From Darksidea phi (taxonomy: Eukaryota; Ascomycota; Dothideomycetes; Pleosporales; Lentitheciaceae), in NCBI GenBank assembly GCA_030770425.1, contig JASJFT010000024.1:124001-188000 (forward strand): 64,000 nt of DNA, in the 5' to 3' direction. The notes beneath the pieces were generated by a model. The model was not told where the DNA came from, did no database searches, and was given only the letters and a program-made list of their open reading frames with translations. The translations under genes were made by a program, and so were the position numbers. How positions within the stretch are numbered: the first letter of the stretch is position 1; each line of letters starts with the position of its first letter. Positions 46,960-58,703 of the stretch are shown in pieces.

Positions 46960-48182
46960 ATGTCCGCTAGAACCAGCGGTGCGGACCCCCGATCCAACGG
47001 CGATGCCAAAAGCCGCGCGCATCACGACGGCAGCTCTGGCCGCGCATACACAGTCGAACAGAAAGCCGCAGTGATACGGATAAAGCGATGCGCGCCGACA
47101 GCGTTTTACGAAATTTTGGGGTTGGAAGAGGTCAAGACGACGTGTAGCGAGAGCGAAATCAAGAAGGCGTATCGGAAGCTGAGTCTACTGACGCATCCGG
47201 ATAAAAATGGCTATGATGGAGCGGATGAGGCTTTCAAGCGTACGTCTTCTGTATACTAAAGTGTCGGTGAAGGCAGGGTGCATGTGCTAATGTAGGAATA
47301 GTGGTATCAAGAGCCTTCCAGGTGCTATCCGACCCCGACAAGAAGGCAAAATTCGACCGCTTCGGCGGAGACCCGGACAACCGCTTCCCAGGTGCTTCAT
47401 CCGCGGGCGGCGCATCACCCTTCAGCAACTTTGCGCGCTCCTCCGGCGCACGCCCAGGCCCAGGCCCAATGTTCGAAGAAGAGATATCACCCGAGGAGAT
47501 GTTCAGACAGTTCTTTGGAGGGGGAGGGCCGTTTGGCGGACCTTTTGGTACGTCAGCTCGCTATCGCCGTTTACAGGAGTTCCTGGCAAGAGGCCGAATA
47601 TGATCGTTAATACATTCTACAGGCGGCGGCATCTTCGACACAGGACCCCAGTTCGTCTTCAATCTCGGCGGCGGGCCAGGCATTCGCGTGCATCAGTTCC
47701 CCGGCGGCCAGCCAAGAAGACGGCCCGGCACCGCGCAGCCACCAGGCTCGGAACCCGCACCCACGATATCTAGCACACTCTCTTCTCTCCTCCCTCTCCT
47801 TTTCCTCTTCGTACTCCCGCTCCTCTCGTCAATATTCAGCTCTGGAAACGCGACCCGAGGTCCTTCCGTAGTCTTTGACCAGCCGCGCGGCGCACATTCG
47901 CATTCCCGCACGTCATACAACCTCCATGTGCCGTATTGGGTAAATCCCAGCGATATCAATGGCTACAGCAATAAAGACCTCAAGAATTTAGATGATATGG
48001 CTGAGCAGAAATACGTACACACTGTCAAAGTGAATTGTGAGAAGGAGAGATATCAGAAGAGTAAGATGGAACAGGAAGCTGAGGGGTGGATCTTCAAGGA
48101 CGAGGTCAAGATGCAACAGGCAAGGGATTTGCCTATGCCATACTGTGAGAGGCTGAACCAGTTGGGCATTCCTTGGCCCTAG
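46960..48182 (+). CDS. ER-membrane DnaJ (Hsp40) protein, Hlj1/DNAJB12 type
   Basis: Three exons (46960-47239, 47302-47547, 47623-48182) give 361 residues. The J domain spans about residues 48-115, with HPD at 79-81 (LTHPDKNGYDGADEAF, then VSRAFQVLSDPDKKAKFD after intron 1). A Gly/Phe-rich linker follows (GGGGPFGGPFGGGIFDTG), then one TM segment at about 229-247 (LLPLLFLFVLPLL). The C-terminal luminal domain (PYWVNPSDINGYSNKDLKN) matches DUF1977 of DNAJB12/14-type proteins. These ER-anchored co-chaperones present the J domain to cytosolic Hsp70 and assist ER-associated degradation, in the same process as Ufd2, although the two genes are not obviously co-regulated. Confidence 0.9.
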
Positions 48183-48697
48183 TTGTTGGAATAATTGTAT
48201 TGTGTTGAATTGGATGGTTCGCGCTTCGAAGTAATTACTTGGTTGTAGAGCGTGTTAAGTGGGTTCATGGGTATGGTCTGGTTTGAATTGGGCGGTTTAG
48301 ACATCATGTGTCATATGACGGCGTTGTCGGGCGTTACAATGCATTTTTAGCTGCAGGTTGCAGTCTCTTTGCCTTGAGCGGCTATCCTTCAAGCCTTTTC
48401 TCTATATAACGACTACATGATCTGTTATCTTTCATGGGAACCAAATGGTATTATTTCTTAATGATTTAAATAGAGAGCTACGTTATCGAGTACTTTACTG
48501 TGAAGTAGGGACTCTAGAGGACCTCAGCATGACAGTATCATGCTTAGAGTAAATGGGCAAGTGTAGCCGAAATAGCCCATGTTGTAGCCGTGCAAACTAT
48601 CCAAACACGCGCCAAGCCTGAACTTACGTTCTGTACCTTCGACTTTCCACTACCCACATCCCCAAGCAATTGCACACCCACATCGCTTTTTAGGATC
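48183..48697. other. Intergenic between HLJ1-like and COA1-like
   Basis: No supported gene; AT-rich 3' flank on the left and promoter/leader of the next gene on the right. Confidence 0.45.
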
Positions 48698-49434
48698 ATG
48701 CCTCCTCCAAATCTTCTTTCTTCTGTACTGCGTGCTCGATTACAGGCTCCGCCTCACTGTCTTTGCCGGATATCCCTCGTTCGACATGCGTCGACCACCA
48801 CCGAGCAAGTCTCCCCACCAACTGTACCATGGAAAACACCGCATAGTATAACATCATGGCCGCCGGAGCGTCTCATACCGCCGCCGAGAGACGGTGAGGT
48901 GCTGATGGAGAGGAAGCCGAATCGAGATCTCCCGCCGTACGTTCCACCACCGAACCTCCACTCTTCAACCATGTACCAGAAAGCTAACAGCAGTGCAGGG
49001 TCCCGCCCCTAATTCCCAAACAGCTCCTTCGCACCTTCCCCATTTTCGTAATCAGCATGGCTATTGCAACCTTTGCCTTCTTCAACTACCAAAAGCAAGA
49101 ATCTTCTGTCGTAACATCTACCCTCTACGCTTTGCGCACAAACCCCGCCGTGCGCGCCGAGCTCGGCGATGAGATATATTTTGCGAGCAAGTATCTATGG
49201 ATCAAGGGCGAGATCAATCAGGTGCATGGCAGGATTGATATTAGGTTTTGGGTCAAGGGAACCAAAAAAGAGGGTGAGGTCAGGCTGAGGTGTAAAAGGA
49301 GGGGGCGGGGTGGCTATTTTGTTACGAGAGAGTGGAGTTTGACGTTCGATGAGGGTGGAGAGAAGAGGGTAATGCAGCTTTATGATCCTGAGGGGAATGC
49401 GGTGGATCCTTTTATGGACCCTTTGGGAGAGTAG
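48698..49434 (+). CDS. Cytochrome c oxidase assembly factor Coa1-like
   Basis: Two exons (48698-48936, 48999-49434; 62-nt intron) give 224 residues. The N-terminus is a plausible mitochondrial presequence (LLSSVLRARLQAPPHCLCR ... RHASTT). After a Pro-rich stretch come one TM helix (FPIFVISMAIATFAFFNYQ) and the Coa1-family domain: VVTSTLYALRTNPAVRAELG, IYFASKYLWIKGEINQVHGR and IDIRFWVKGTKKEGEVRL. Coa1 acts in the inner membrane in early Cox1 assembly. The splice within LPPVPPLIPKQLL keeps frame. Assignment is from family resemblance. Confidence 0.87.
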
Positions 49435-49975
49435 GCGAGAAGATGGGTGGCCTTGGAAGATTGCGCACGATGGGATCGTTATGGCAGTGTAAGATAGGGT
49501 GCTGGGGAAGAGATGAGTGGCTCTTCGAGAGTGACACGCCGACTCGCAGGTGGAAGAAGACCGGAGGCCAGTGTCTAGAGACTAGGCTACGAGCAGCGGC
49601 AACAAGATATGCACCGCTCTGTATAACATGTACTTTACTTTGTACAAACTCATAAGAAACAAAAGGTCCAGGCCATCAAGGTATAATTATGTGCATTCCA
49701 GTGGTATCTGTACTCATAAAACAAGTAATCCGGTATCATAATCAACGCCAGCTCAGCCATAACGAGCGAGTATCCTCCAGGTTTTCCCAGACGCCAGAAT
49801 CCGCCTGCAATAACGTTGCCAACATTTGCAATCCAAGGATGGAAATGCAATTGTAACAACTCATGCAGAGAAGTGAAGTTAGACCAAGAAGAAGGAAAGC
49901 GGTATAAACAGTGGGTATTCAACATCTATTCGTCTCGCGCCCTCGCCATGCTAACCCCTATCTTACACGTGGCAC
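49435..49975. other. Convergent intergenic region
   Basis: The 541 bases between two convergent genes contain no supported coding sequence. A 91-codon minus-strand frame (49925-49650) and an overlapping plus frame have no family signal. Confidence 0.4.
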
Positions 49976-51110
49976 CTAGAACTTGTCAAAGTTCGCCTCG
50001 GGTCGGCGCACACTAGGGTGATGTGCGAGATTTGGCTTGACGAGATGAGCGAACTGCGGGTTCATGTTGAGAGGACCAGAGATCTCGGGCACATGTGGGA
50101 CGTCGCTATCCCTGCGCTTCAACCAGAAACTCCGTTTGGTCTGACCGCTCGTCGACCGTGAGTAGATTGACGAGGTTCGGTGGTGTGCGAAGAGGCCCTT
50201 GGCGGGCGAGGTGCTGTGATATGATGGCAGCACGGAAGAGCGGGCGTTGCGGAAGGCGTGCAGGGGGTTGAAGTCGAATTGGGATAGGCGGTTCGATTTC
50301 TGAGCTTCTGGGGAGGAGACTTGGTGGAGGGATTGCGGAGAACCCATGTCGATAGGGGGCGTGCCGGTGCGTGTGTGGGTGCTGCCTGTGTGGTGCGTGC
50401 TTATGGTGAAGGCCTTGAGTTTTGGGTCGGGGGCTTCAGTGTCGTAGAGGGTTGTGGCGCCATGAGAGCGGACGCGACGAGCGGTCACATTGCGGGCTTT
50501 GTCACGGAAGACGAAACTCTGTAAAATCAGTTAGTGCCGATCCGAAAGATAGTGAGGAGGTAGAAGTGACTTACAGCAACGACATTGAAGAATCCAATTA
50601 CGATAGCCAAGATTCCCGAAGCAACAAGCAGACGCCAGAACGGCAAACCCAGAGATTCTTGACTTGTGGCTTGCTTGTTCATGTTTCCCAGCATGTTCAA
50701 ACCGAGCACCATCATCGCCGCTCCTAAAGAGACGAAGCCATGGCTCGGGCTGAGCAAGGGCCAGTTACGCGCAAAGTAGTTGCGGAAAAGGGAGCACTCG
50801 GATACGACGAGGAACACTGGTCAAAAATTAGATGACCTGATGCGAAAGTCGATTCAAGGAATCCACTTACAGCCAACGAGACCGGTAACGACATGGCTGG
50901 TGGCGTCGAAGAAGAAGAACTATGATTGTAAGCTTTCGTCGCTAGAGTAGAAGTCGTCTTCGGACATACTTTGGACACAATGAAAGTCTTGACGAGCATG
51001 ACCACGCTGCTGGCAACCACCGAGGAGAGGGTAATGATGTTGAGGGCGCGAATGATATTGAGTATAATGTAGCCTGGACCGGCCAAGTGTTCCGCTGATA
51101 GAAGGGCCAT
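49976..51110 (-). CDS. DUF7598-like fungal membrane protein
   Basis: Four minus-strand exons (51110-50970, 50919-50871, 50816-50575, 50518-49976; introns 50-56 nt) give 324 residues. Four hydrophobic segments are visible: near residues 15-45 (IITLSSVVASSVVMLVKTF), 48-66 (FFFFDATSHVVTGLVGLFL), 90-110 (FVSLGAAMMVLGLNML) and 125-143 (LLVASGILAIVIGFFNVVA). A soluble Ser/His/Arg-rich tail of about 180 residues follows (includes GLFAHHRTSSIYSRS and PPIDMGSPQSLHQ). This fits an uncharacterised fungal four-TM family (DUF7598). The function is unknown; the long basic tail is probably cytosolic. Splice junctions give one continuous frame. Confidence 0.8.
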
Positions 51111-52621
51111 TGTTGAAAGGATAGTATAATTCTTAGTTGCTGTCAAAGCCGGTGTATGGGTATAGTGGGTAATTTGAGCGAGCTGTCCGGCAGTCGAATG
51201 AGCGCGTCGAGCGACAAGTATCAAAGTAAAGAGTTGGAAGAAGAGAAGAGGACAGAGGAAGGAGAGTAAAAGTCTCACGCCGCGAGGCTAAAGACACTCT
51301 GCCCAAAAAAATCACCAATGGAGTCGGAGGAAGGACAATACGAAAGATGAAGAAGTGGGTGATGGCGAGGTGAAGGTAGAAAATCTCCCGACAGGCGCCC
51401 AAGACCTGTTACTATTGTCGCGAACCTCACAATAGCTTAATGTACCGCGCTCTCCGTCGCGCTGGCACATTGGGCATCCTTCACTTTCGGTACGAACAAG
51501 TGGTCAAAATTGCTCCGCAGGCCAGCGTGCCGCTACCCTATAGAACGCGTTTCACTCTTTCTTTGGCGCACCTATCTCGAAGTAGTCTAGCAGCATCGGT
51601 AGGCGAGCCTGTCGTCGTCCGTACGAGTGACTAGACCTGCGGTCCTGCCAAGCAGTACCCGCAGGCCAATATTAAACATCCTCGTGGTTGGTCTTGCGTG
51701 GTCGTCAAGGCGAGTTTTGAGGTCGCGTGGTAGGCGCGTGGTGATTGGTACAGGTTGTTTCGCGGGAGCAGCGGGTCGTGTTTCAGATTCTCAAACGCGG
51801 GTCGGTTGATGATCTGCGGGCGGCTAGAATCCGATGGCCCTGACATCGTTAATGGTAATCTCGCCCTCGCGATGTGCGACGGCAATGGGATGATCATGGG
51901 TTTGGAGACTACGTAGTGGCGAAGAAAGAGAGCACAGAGCGCGTGATAATGACTTTAGAGGCGCCAAAGGGGTGATGAGTAAGAACTACTTGGATGCTAA
52001 CCGTCACTCTTGTATCGGTATCAATGATGTGTCTTGCAATATCGCGACCGTTAGTCCTAGTTATAGGTCTGCAGCGCGCGGCCGCCGGCTCAGCCGCCCG
52101 ATGTATGCTGCAACAGATCTGATACTGTTTCAACGCTTGCGTTTGGCGATGGTGCGCAGAGACTGCTACGACTTGAATACACACCAAAATGACCTAAGGA
52201 AAGGGTCATGGTGCTTCTGAACGCGGTTCGTCAGGGCTGTCACTATGGTGCCAGGACTATTAAAGGTTGGGTTAGAAGTCGTCATTATACGAGACGCGTC
52301 GCTGTCTCGCGTTTACGAGGCAGTTCATACTTTCAAGTTGATTGGCTGTGCTTCTTACAACGGACTTGTGGGTTTTTAAAGGACTGCAAGCGGACGGGAT
52401 CTGATGATGGGGCACTGGTCTAAGCCTTTGGAAAGGCAGCCATTCGTATACCCTTGCATAGACCTGAGCCCAGGTATTAATGCTGAAACGTTCGTATATG
52501 TGATATATCTTCTGCTATCTACCTGCTGCCTCCCAGTCGCACAAGATTCGTGCCTTTGGCTCTTCTACCTTTCTCAGCACGAATGCTTCAATATTATCCC
52601 TCTTTTCCTTGCTAAGTAGTG
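51111..52621. other. Gene-poor intergenic region
   Basis: About 1.5 kb. The left part is the promoter and leader of the membrane-protein gene. No supported gene or repeat further right; open frames at 51440-51897 and 51972-52619 overlap or lack motifs. Confidence 0.45.
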
Positions 52622-53922
52622 CTAGTCGAGCCTCGTATTGGTCGCCTTTACTCGTTTCCTCCAAAAAAACTTCAGATCGATGTACGTCCAGAATATTGCG
52701 TCAAAAGCCCACGACCTTCGTGCAGCGTAATTAACCCAGAACTGTCCGCATTCCCAGCTGTCCGCATCCGACTTGATAGTACACCCTGCGCGTTGAGTGT
52801 GCCACGATCAATAGCAGTCTGCTCTCGCTCGCTCAGCACTCGTAGGAATGTATCAAGTCGAGCTTGGTAAAGTTTAGACCAGTCCTGGAGGCCTCTGTAC
52901 CAGTACTCTGGGGCCTCGAGGAGAAGCTACCATGGCGGATCGAATACGTACTCTGCGGGGGCAGCATAAGTGAATTCCCAATCTATGACGGAAACGATTC
53001 GGCAATCTTTGTCAACGAGAATATTGCCAGGTCGAAGATCGTCACACCACAGACGGAAAGGACCTTTCTCAAATTCCGGATTGTGTAGTAGTTTGTCTGA
53101 TGCAAGCTTTTTGAACAGATGGCGACCGATGTATTTCCGTCTACAGTCCTCTGTGGACTCAATGGCGTCGTTGTGTTGGTTCTCAAGGTGCTTGATTTTC
53201 ATATCGGCAATGGAGGAGTAGAAGGCAGTCGAGGTGTTGAATGTTGAGGAGATGAGTGCTGAACGTGGGCAATTCGCAAGCTGCATGAGCTCATTCATGT
53301 CGAAGCTCAACATACGTTCATTTACCGCCCAGACGTCCGAGCCGACTTCAGTGGGCGCCCCTATCTTATCGAAGCTAAGCGCGGAAAGCCTCAACATTAT
53401 ATCGGCAACTTGCTCGTACACGAAATCCAGCTTTTTCTGTGATATACCCGGATGGAGAAGAAGGCGTTCTTTAGGTGAAAGACCAGGAATGTTGAGGGCA
53501 TCCGATAATGTTTCTGCGTGTTCTACGTATTCCATGATCATGAAAGGGCGGAGGCATCCTGGGCATTCGTCTGCCGTGCCATGGTGGAGTACAAACGGAA
53601 TCAGTATTGTCGTATGCTCCGAGATGTATTTCATAACAGCGACCTCTTTGCGAACCTTCTCTTCGGGAAACATATGCACTCCTGGACATGGGATCCGGAT
53701 GATGGCAGGCCCTCCATCGCCGAACAGCATACGCACGGTAACATTGTAAGCTCCGCGCTGTGGCGCAAAGAGCTCTTTAGGAACACCGCCACGGTGTTTC
53801 TTGATCAGGTTCTCGACGGCTCGCATCGTTTCCTCCTCATATAGCTTGCCCTTCCACGCATCGAAAACGGCGTCGCTACGCTCCCAGGCCGTTTCGTCAA
53901 ATTTCATACGAGGTTCCATCAC
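52622..53922 (-). pseudogene. APH-family phosphotransferase, disrupted
   Basis: The first frame (53922-52927) encodes 331 residues with features of fungal aminoglycoside-phosphotransferase (APH)/kinase-like proteins: PFMIMEYVEHAETLSDAL (hinge), LWCDDLRPGNILVDKDCRI (catalytic loop with D and N; His of the usual HGD is Cys here) and VIDWEFTYAAPAEYVFDPPW. At 52927-52929 a TAG replaces the second Trp of the usual PPWW. The same frame continues with family-like sequence (LLLEAPEYWYRGLQDWSKL), and then one frameshift moves the conserved tail to another frame (WECGQFWVNYAARRSWAFDA), ending at TAG 52622-52624. TGG to TAG is a CpA-to-TpA change on the plus strand, as RIP would make. Substrates of fungal APH-like proteins are generally unknown; this copy is probably non-functional. 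Confidence 0.75.
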
Positions 53923-55966
53923 AGAAGCTTTTCTGGTTTGAGATGAACGTCTAGAGGAATGTACTGGAATAGAGAAGTGCCGATCTTGAGCTCTCGATTA
54001 TGTGCTCTCAAAAGTACAGGGTTAAGCGTAGAAGACACAAACGTAACTTCCAATTTCTTTCATATGTCCTGTAGGAATTCGGATCCTATTTAAAATATAT
54101 AATGCTTGCAGAAGTGTGGTTGATAACAGAAGATATGACGAAAGGGCGCGATGCACATGCACACCAACCCCCCCCCCCCTCCTCACCTTCTCTGGAGCCT
54201 TGTTAGGTCCGGAAAAGGCAATGCAGTCTGGTATAGCGAGCATGTCGTTCCATGGCAGGACTCTGTAGACGCAACGCGAATGCTTGAATTGCCCCGCATT
54301 GTTTCCGGAGCTTTCGGAAGCCTTCCTACAATTTTGGCGGGTAGATGAAGTTCAGTATTGGCTCTCCTGTCGTGACTATCACCATGCCGGTCACTGTCAC
54401 AACATCGATCCAGAACTCTTCTTCCGATTTCCCAAGTAGATAATTCTCATTGACCTGGCGAGTAACAAGCTTTCGGTATGCAACCGGAAAGGGTGCTACA
54501 CAGCCCTTTTATACTTTTCAGGTACGCTAAGCGAAGTATTTGCAATTCTAAACTCCAAACTCTCAAGCCACTAGGATGAGCTGCTAGCGACTATCAAAGA
54601 TGTCATGTTTCTTAGTAAAACCTTTGGCATACCGTCCCTATAGGTCGACCGGCTTTGAATAGCGAACGATGATGAGCAAACCAAACAGCACAATATATCC
54701 AGAGTGGCCTCGACCTGCGCAAATTCTTACTTTACAATTCTTACTACCCAAGGACGAATACTAACTACGGCATTCAACGGATCGGAAGTACCTCTGGACC
54801 ACGCAAAAACTACATTACTGCTCAACTCGACAGTATACAATGAGGACGTAGAAGAATGCATGAATCAGTAGAGGACGTAGGGCACATCGTGGCTGGACAT
54901 CTCAAGAGAGGATACTCGCCCGAAGGTGTGTAGTCTTCGAAGGGCGAAACGTGCACTAGGACCGCGAAAAAGCACGAATGAACGAAAAAATCTCTATAGG
55001 GAGGCTTCACACTCACCAAACCTGGCACTTACCATACTTCTTTGGGTTGAAATTGTGGACAGACCATGAGGGATACTTCTCATTGTGTGGTCAATTTTCG
55101 CTGCGGCAGTTGACGTTTGAGAGAGATGTAATGATTGCATTGTATTCAATACAGATGCTCTTGCACACAACTTCCCTGGCGGCTTCCTTTATGCCACGCC
55201 GGAACCCTTCTTTTCGCTTTCACTGATGTGTGACCGTGTTCGAGTGGGTGGTTTAACAAGAGACGGAAATGGTTGCCCTCATGGCCTTGGATTGGCTGGG
55301 ATGACCATTTCAGTGCCGGGATAAAAGAGACATGTAGTCCCTTATTCTCTGGAAAGGGGAAACAGCTCGGAGAACGATATTGCTGCCCAATGGCACCCTG
55401 GACAAAGCGACATTAGCGACATTCGCGAACGCAGCAAATCATGGCTATTGACGACAAGTACCACCACTGGCAAAAGCATGGGGGGAACGTACGTGAGCAG
55501 CTCCAAGAAAGTTGGAAATACGTCGAAGATGATATTTCACAAGGTTTCGTGCACGGTGATACTGGATCGAAAGTGTTGAAGCCTCGGTATAATCGCCCCA
55601 TCCCCATAGCTAAGCCAGGGCTGGTTCTTCCTGATTTTGATGTTTGGATAGATCGGTAGACGGTGCTATTCGTCTAGGTTCCCAGTCGTTTGAGCAGTGA
55701 TGGACTTTGGGCTATGTGCAGGACCGAGAAACATCCTTCAGGATACGCTCTGATAGCGGTTTAAGTTGTGGACTGCGGAAATGAGATTGGCGACATATGT
55801 GGATGGATGCAAGTGGGGGGAAATGTAGTATGAATTTAGGCAAGGTTCATTCGCAGGGTATCATCAACACTATCGTACAACAGTCATGTCTTCCGTCTCA
55901 ATATACATGTAACCATTACACACGTCAGGAAAACCGTGAGTGAGACTTCCTTCGTGGGCGTCTACC
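53923..55966. other. Gene-poor intergenic region
   Basis: About 2 kb without a convincing gene. A run of 12 C occurs at 54168-54179. A 72-codon frame at 55441-55659 (product ends LPDFDVWIDR) is isolated and unsupported. The right end is the 3' flank of the small basic-protein gene. Confidence 0.45.
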
Positions 55967-56376
55967 CTAATAAACATGGCGCGCATTCCTTCCATCAGTG
56001 CCATGCATGCGTCGGGTACCAGCAGCCTTTAAAAAAAATTAGCGACTATACGAAATGTAGAGGTCTCTCAAATTTAGCTTACCTTCAATCCCGGTCGACG
56101 AGTCAATGAACCCCTCAACTTCATCAAGGCACCAGAAACCTTGTCGCCCATGGTAGCATGACGCTTGTGGTGGTGGACTGGAGCCGCAGCGTGGTGGCCA
56201 TGGGCACCATGGGTGCGTGTAGTTCTTGTCGTAGTGGTGGTGGTTGTTGTAGCAGCGGGCGTGCGACGAGTGGCTCGCTTTGGGCCAAGGAGCCTTGTCT
56301 TCAGACTTGGGCGGGCGCGGGTAGTCCGCGTGGCACGCGGGGCGGCAGTAGTGCGGTGAGTGCGGGTCATAGGCAT
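55967..56376 (-). CDS. Small Thr/Arg/His-rich basic protein
   Basis: Two minus-strand exons (56376-56083 and 56026-55967; 56-nt intron) give 117 residues. The first two-thirds is low-complexity and very basic: repeated TRTTR/TTTTTTTTR, then HGHHAAAPVHHHKRHA. The C-terminal third is different and looks conserved: MGDKVSGALMKLRGSLTRRP, then across the intron LKAAGTRRMHGTDGRNARH. I recall similar MGDKxSGAxxKLxGxLTRRPG...AAGTRRMHGTDG endings in small uncharacterised proteins of filamentous ascomycetes. No function is known to me; high charge and Arg/His content suggest nucleic-acid or polyanion binding (inference). The second ATG two codons later is an equally good start. Confidence 0.65.
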
Positions 56377-57397
56377 TTTGAGTGGTTGAGATGGGTGGTA
56401 GCGAAGTCCAGTGTGGGAGTGTCGTAGGATTTTAGTTTGATAAGTGCAAATATGAAGGTAGTTGTAGTGAGGATAGGATAGAGGAGCGGTTCTGTACTAT
56501 CTTTATACCTCCTTCGTCCGGCTTCCCAGCCCTCCCACGCCAGACCCTTAAAACAAGATAATACCGTCTGCCCCCGCAGAAGGAAGGATCGCCTCTGGAA
56601 TGACGCAGGGCAGGAGCTGGGGGTTAAGACGCATGACGCACGGCCTGACGCTTTCGTATTTCCCTGTTCGGCGCAAGGTACAGTAATTAGGTGGAATGCA
56701 GGCTTGGGTTCAGACGGAATAGGGCTTGAAAGGCGCCAGGTTTCCCAATGCGGCCATAGCGGCTGCTTGGACCCTGATTCTGTGCGGGGTGCGTGATGTC
56801 ATCCTCAGCCCTATGGATCCCGCCGCAACGGCTGCAACTCCGTCATCGCTTGGCCTAAATTTGGCACGGGGTTATCCTGATGACGATTGAGACGGTCGAG
56901 ACGGGTGGAGGTGCCGGTTACCCGGATGAAGGGCGGGCGCAAGGTCGCTGATGGAGTTGAGTCTGTACTGTTCGCATTCATACTACCGGAGGAGCAGAAG
57001 GCGACTGCTGTGCACTTCGACTACTCCGCTATCCTGAGTCCGACAGTCATGCCGGCCATTACCTCTGTATTCTCTACTCTCGTAAGAGCTGTTCCACGCC
57101 CAATCGGTAATAATTCCGCTTCCCACGGCGCAGACAGCATACAGCACGCACTGTGCCTATGCAGATTCTTCGAATGCTTTTGACAGAAACGTTCCATCAG
57201 CAGAGGCTCCGCCCACTTACTGTACGATGTGGTCGACGTGACGTTGACAGGCCGGTGATGTCACGAAGAAATCATCGATGAAATAAAACCTCGAACCGAG
57301 CAGCACTATCGACAACTCCTTTGCAAACCCAAACTTGAACCCGATTCGAGCACCCGCGCTTCTAATCGTACAAGCTCCAGACAGTCAACCTAACAAC
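56377..57397. promoter_or_regulatory. Divergent promoter region, basic protein / SDR
   Basis: About 1 kb between divergent start codons, with no supported gene (a 98-codon frame at 56887-57183 has no motif). The strand just upstream of each start is C/T- or A/C-rich, as in fungal leaders. Confidence 0.4.
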
Positions 57398-58403
57398 ATG
57401 TCCGATAAAGGCCAATTCGAGCAGGGTAAGCATCCACCTTCTATCACCACTCACAATACCCATACCTAACCAATACCAGGCTACCAAGTCCCCGTCCAAC
57501 ACCAAAAAGTCCCTGGCCTAGAGAAAAACCTTGACCCATCACCCCTCCCCGACCACCTCCCCACACCCGATGGCGGCGCTCAACTCTACAAGGCGGCTGG
57601 CAAGCTCCAAGGCAAAAAGGCCATCATCACAGGCGGCGACTCCGGCATCGGCCGCTCCATCGCCATCCTATATGCCATGGAAGGCGCCGACGTCTTCATC
57701 GCATATCTGAAACAAGAGGAAGAGGACGCGCAGGAGACCAAGAAGCGTGTTGAGGAGAAGGGCCGCAAATGCTACCTGCACACCACCGATCTGAAAGATC
57801 GAGGCAATTGCAAGAAGTTGGTTGACGAAGCCGTGAAGCAGCTCGGCGGTGTGGACATCCTGGTGAACAATGCGGCGTATCAGATGATGGTGGAGGACAT
57901 CAAGGATTTAGATGAGTGAGTTCAACTAACTGTTGGAAGAAAAGGCGGGGACATTTACTAACTGAGACAACAGGGACCAATGGATCGAGACCTTCAACAC
58001 AAACATCCACCCCTACTTCTACCTCGCCAAATACACTCTGCCACACATGAAGAAGGGCTCCACAATCATCAACAATGCCTCCATCAACGCATACATCGGC
58101 CGCCCCGACCTTCTCGACTACACCTCGACAAAAGGCGCTATTGTGTCCTTCACTCGCGGTCTCTCAAACCAATACGTTAGCAAAGGTATTCGCGTGAACG
58201 CAGTAGCGCCCGGTCCCGTCTGGACGCCGCTCATTCCGGCCACCATGAGTGACGAGGCCATCAAGAACTTTACCAGCCCAATGGGTAGGCCATCACAGCC
58301 CAGTGAGATCGCGGCTTGCTTTGTGTTCCTGGCGAGTGCGGATAGTAGCTCCATCAGTGGACAGACGATCCATGCCAACGGTGGTGTGGTTGTCAACGGC
58401 TAA
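57398..58403 (+). CDS. Short-chain dehydrogenase/reductase
   Basis: Three exons (57398-57425, 57480-57915, 57974-58403; introns 54 and 58 nt) give 297 residues. The classic SDR layout is present: cofactor loop TGGDSGIGR at residues 60-68, the NNAA motif (DILVNNAAYQ), catalytic Ser191 (NNASINAYIGRPDLLDY), Tyr204 and Lys208 (YTSTK), and VNAVAPGPVWTPL. The N-terminal lead with YQVPVQHQKVPGLEKNLDPS and the overall length resemble YghA/YhdF-type NAD(P)-dependent dehydrogenases widely found in bacteria and fungi, often stress-associated. The substrate cannot be deduced. The first exon is only 28 nt (MSDKGQFEQ). No signal peptide is seen, so it is probably cytosolic. Confidence 0.93.
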
Positions 58404-58703
58404 GCTACCAAAGGCCCAAGGAGACGTGGGGCTCTGAAAGAAATGTATATTAGAAAAGCATCCTCTGAAATAAATGGTGTATTCCGTGGTTACAGTTTAT
58501 GCCTTGGATATATCCACACATCTAAATTTAGACTATCCTTGACAGGACCAAGACATAATAGCTTCCACGCCCATCGACATGAATGTCTGCCATCCGGCAG
58601 CTCCTTTGCTGGGCTTCAACTGCTAGACATATCTCGCTAGTGGATCGGCAATTTGCAAGCACCCTGTGTGGCCACTGAATTTCACCGAGTTTGTTGCAGG
58701 AGC
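58404..58703. other. Convergent 3' region SDR / NOP15
   Basis: The 300 bases between convergent stops hold both terminators; no coding sequence seen. Confidence 0.5.

Noticed and set aside
54168..54179. Run of 12 C as a possible functional site
   Set aside because: A lone homopolymer with no surrounding structure; likely a simple repeat.
55441..55659. 72-codon ORF in the region left of the basic-protein gene
   Set aside because: No motif, no splice context, no neighbouring support; the opposite strand is also open.
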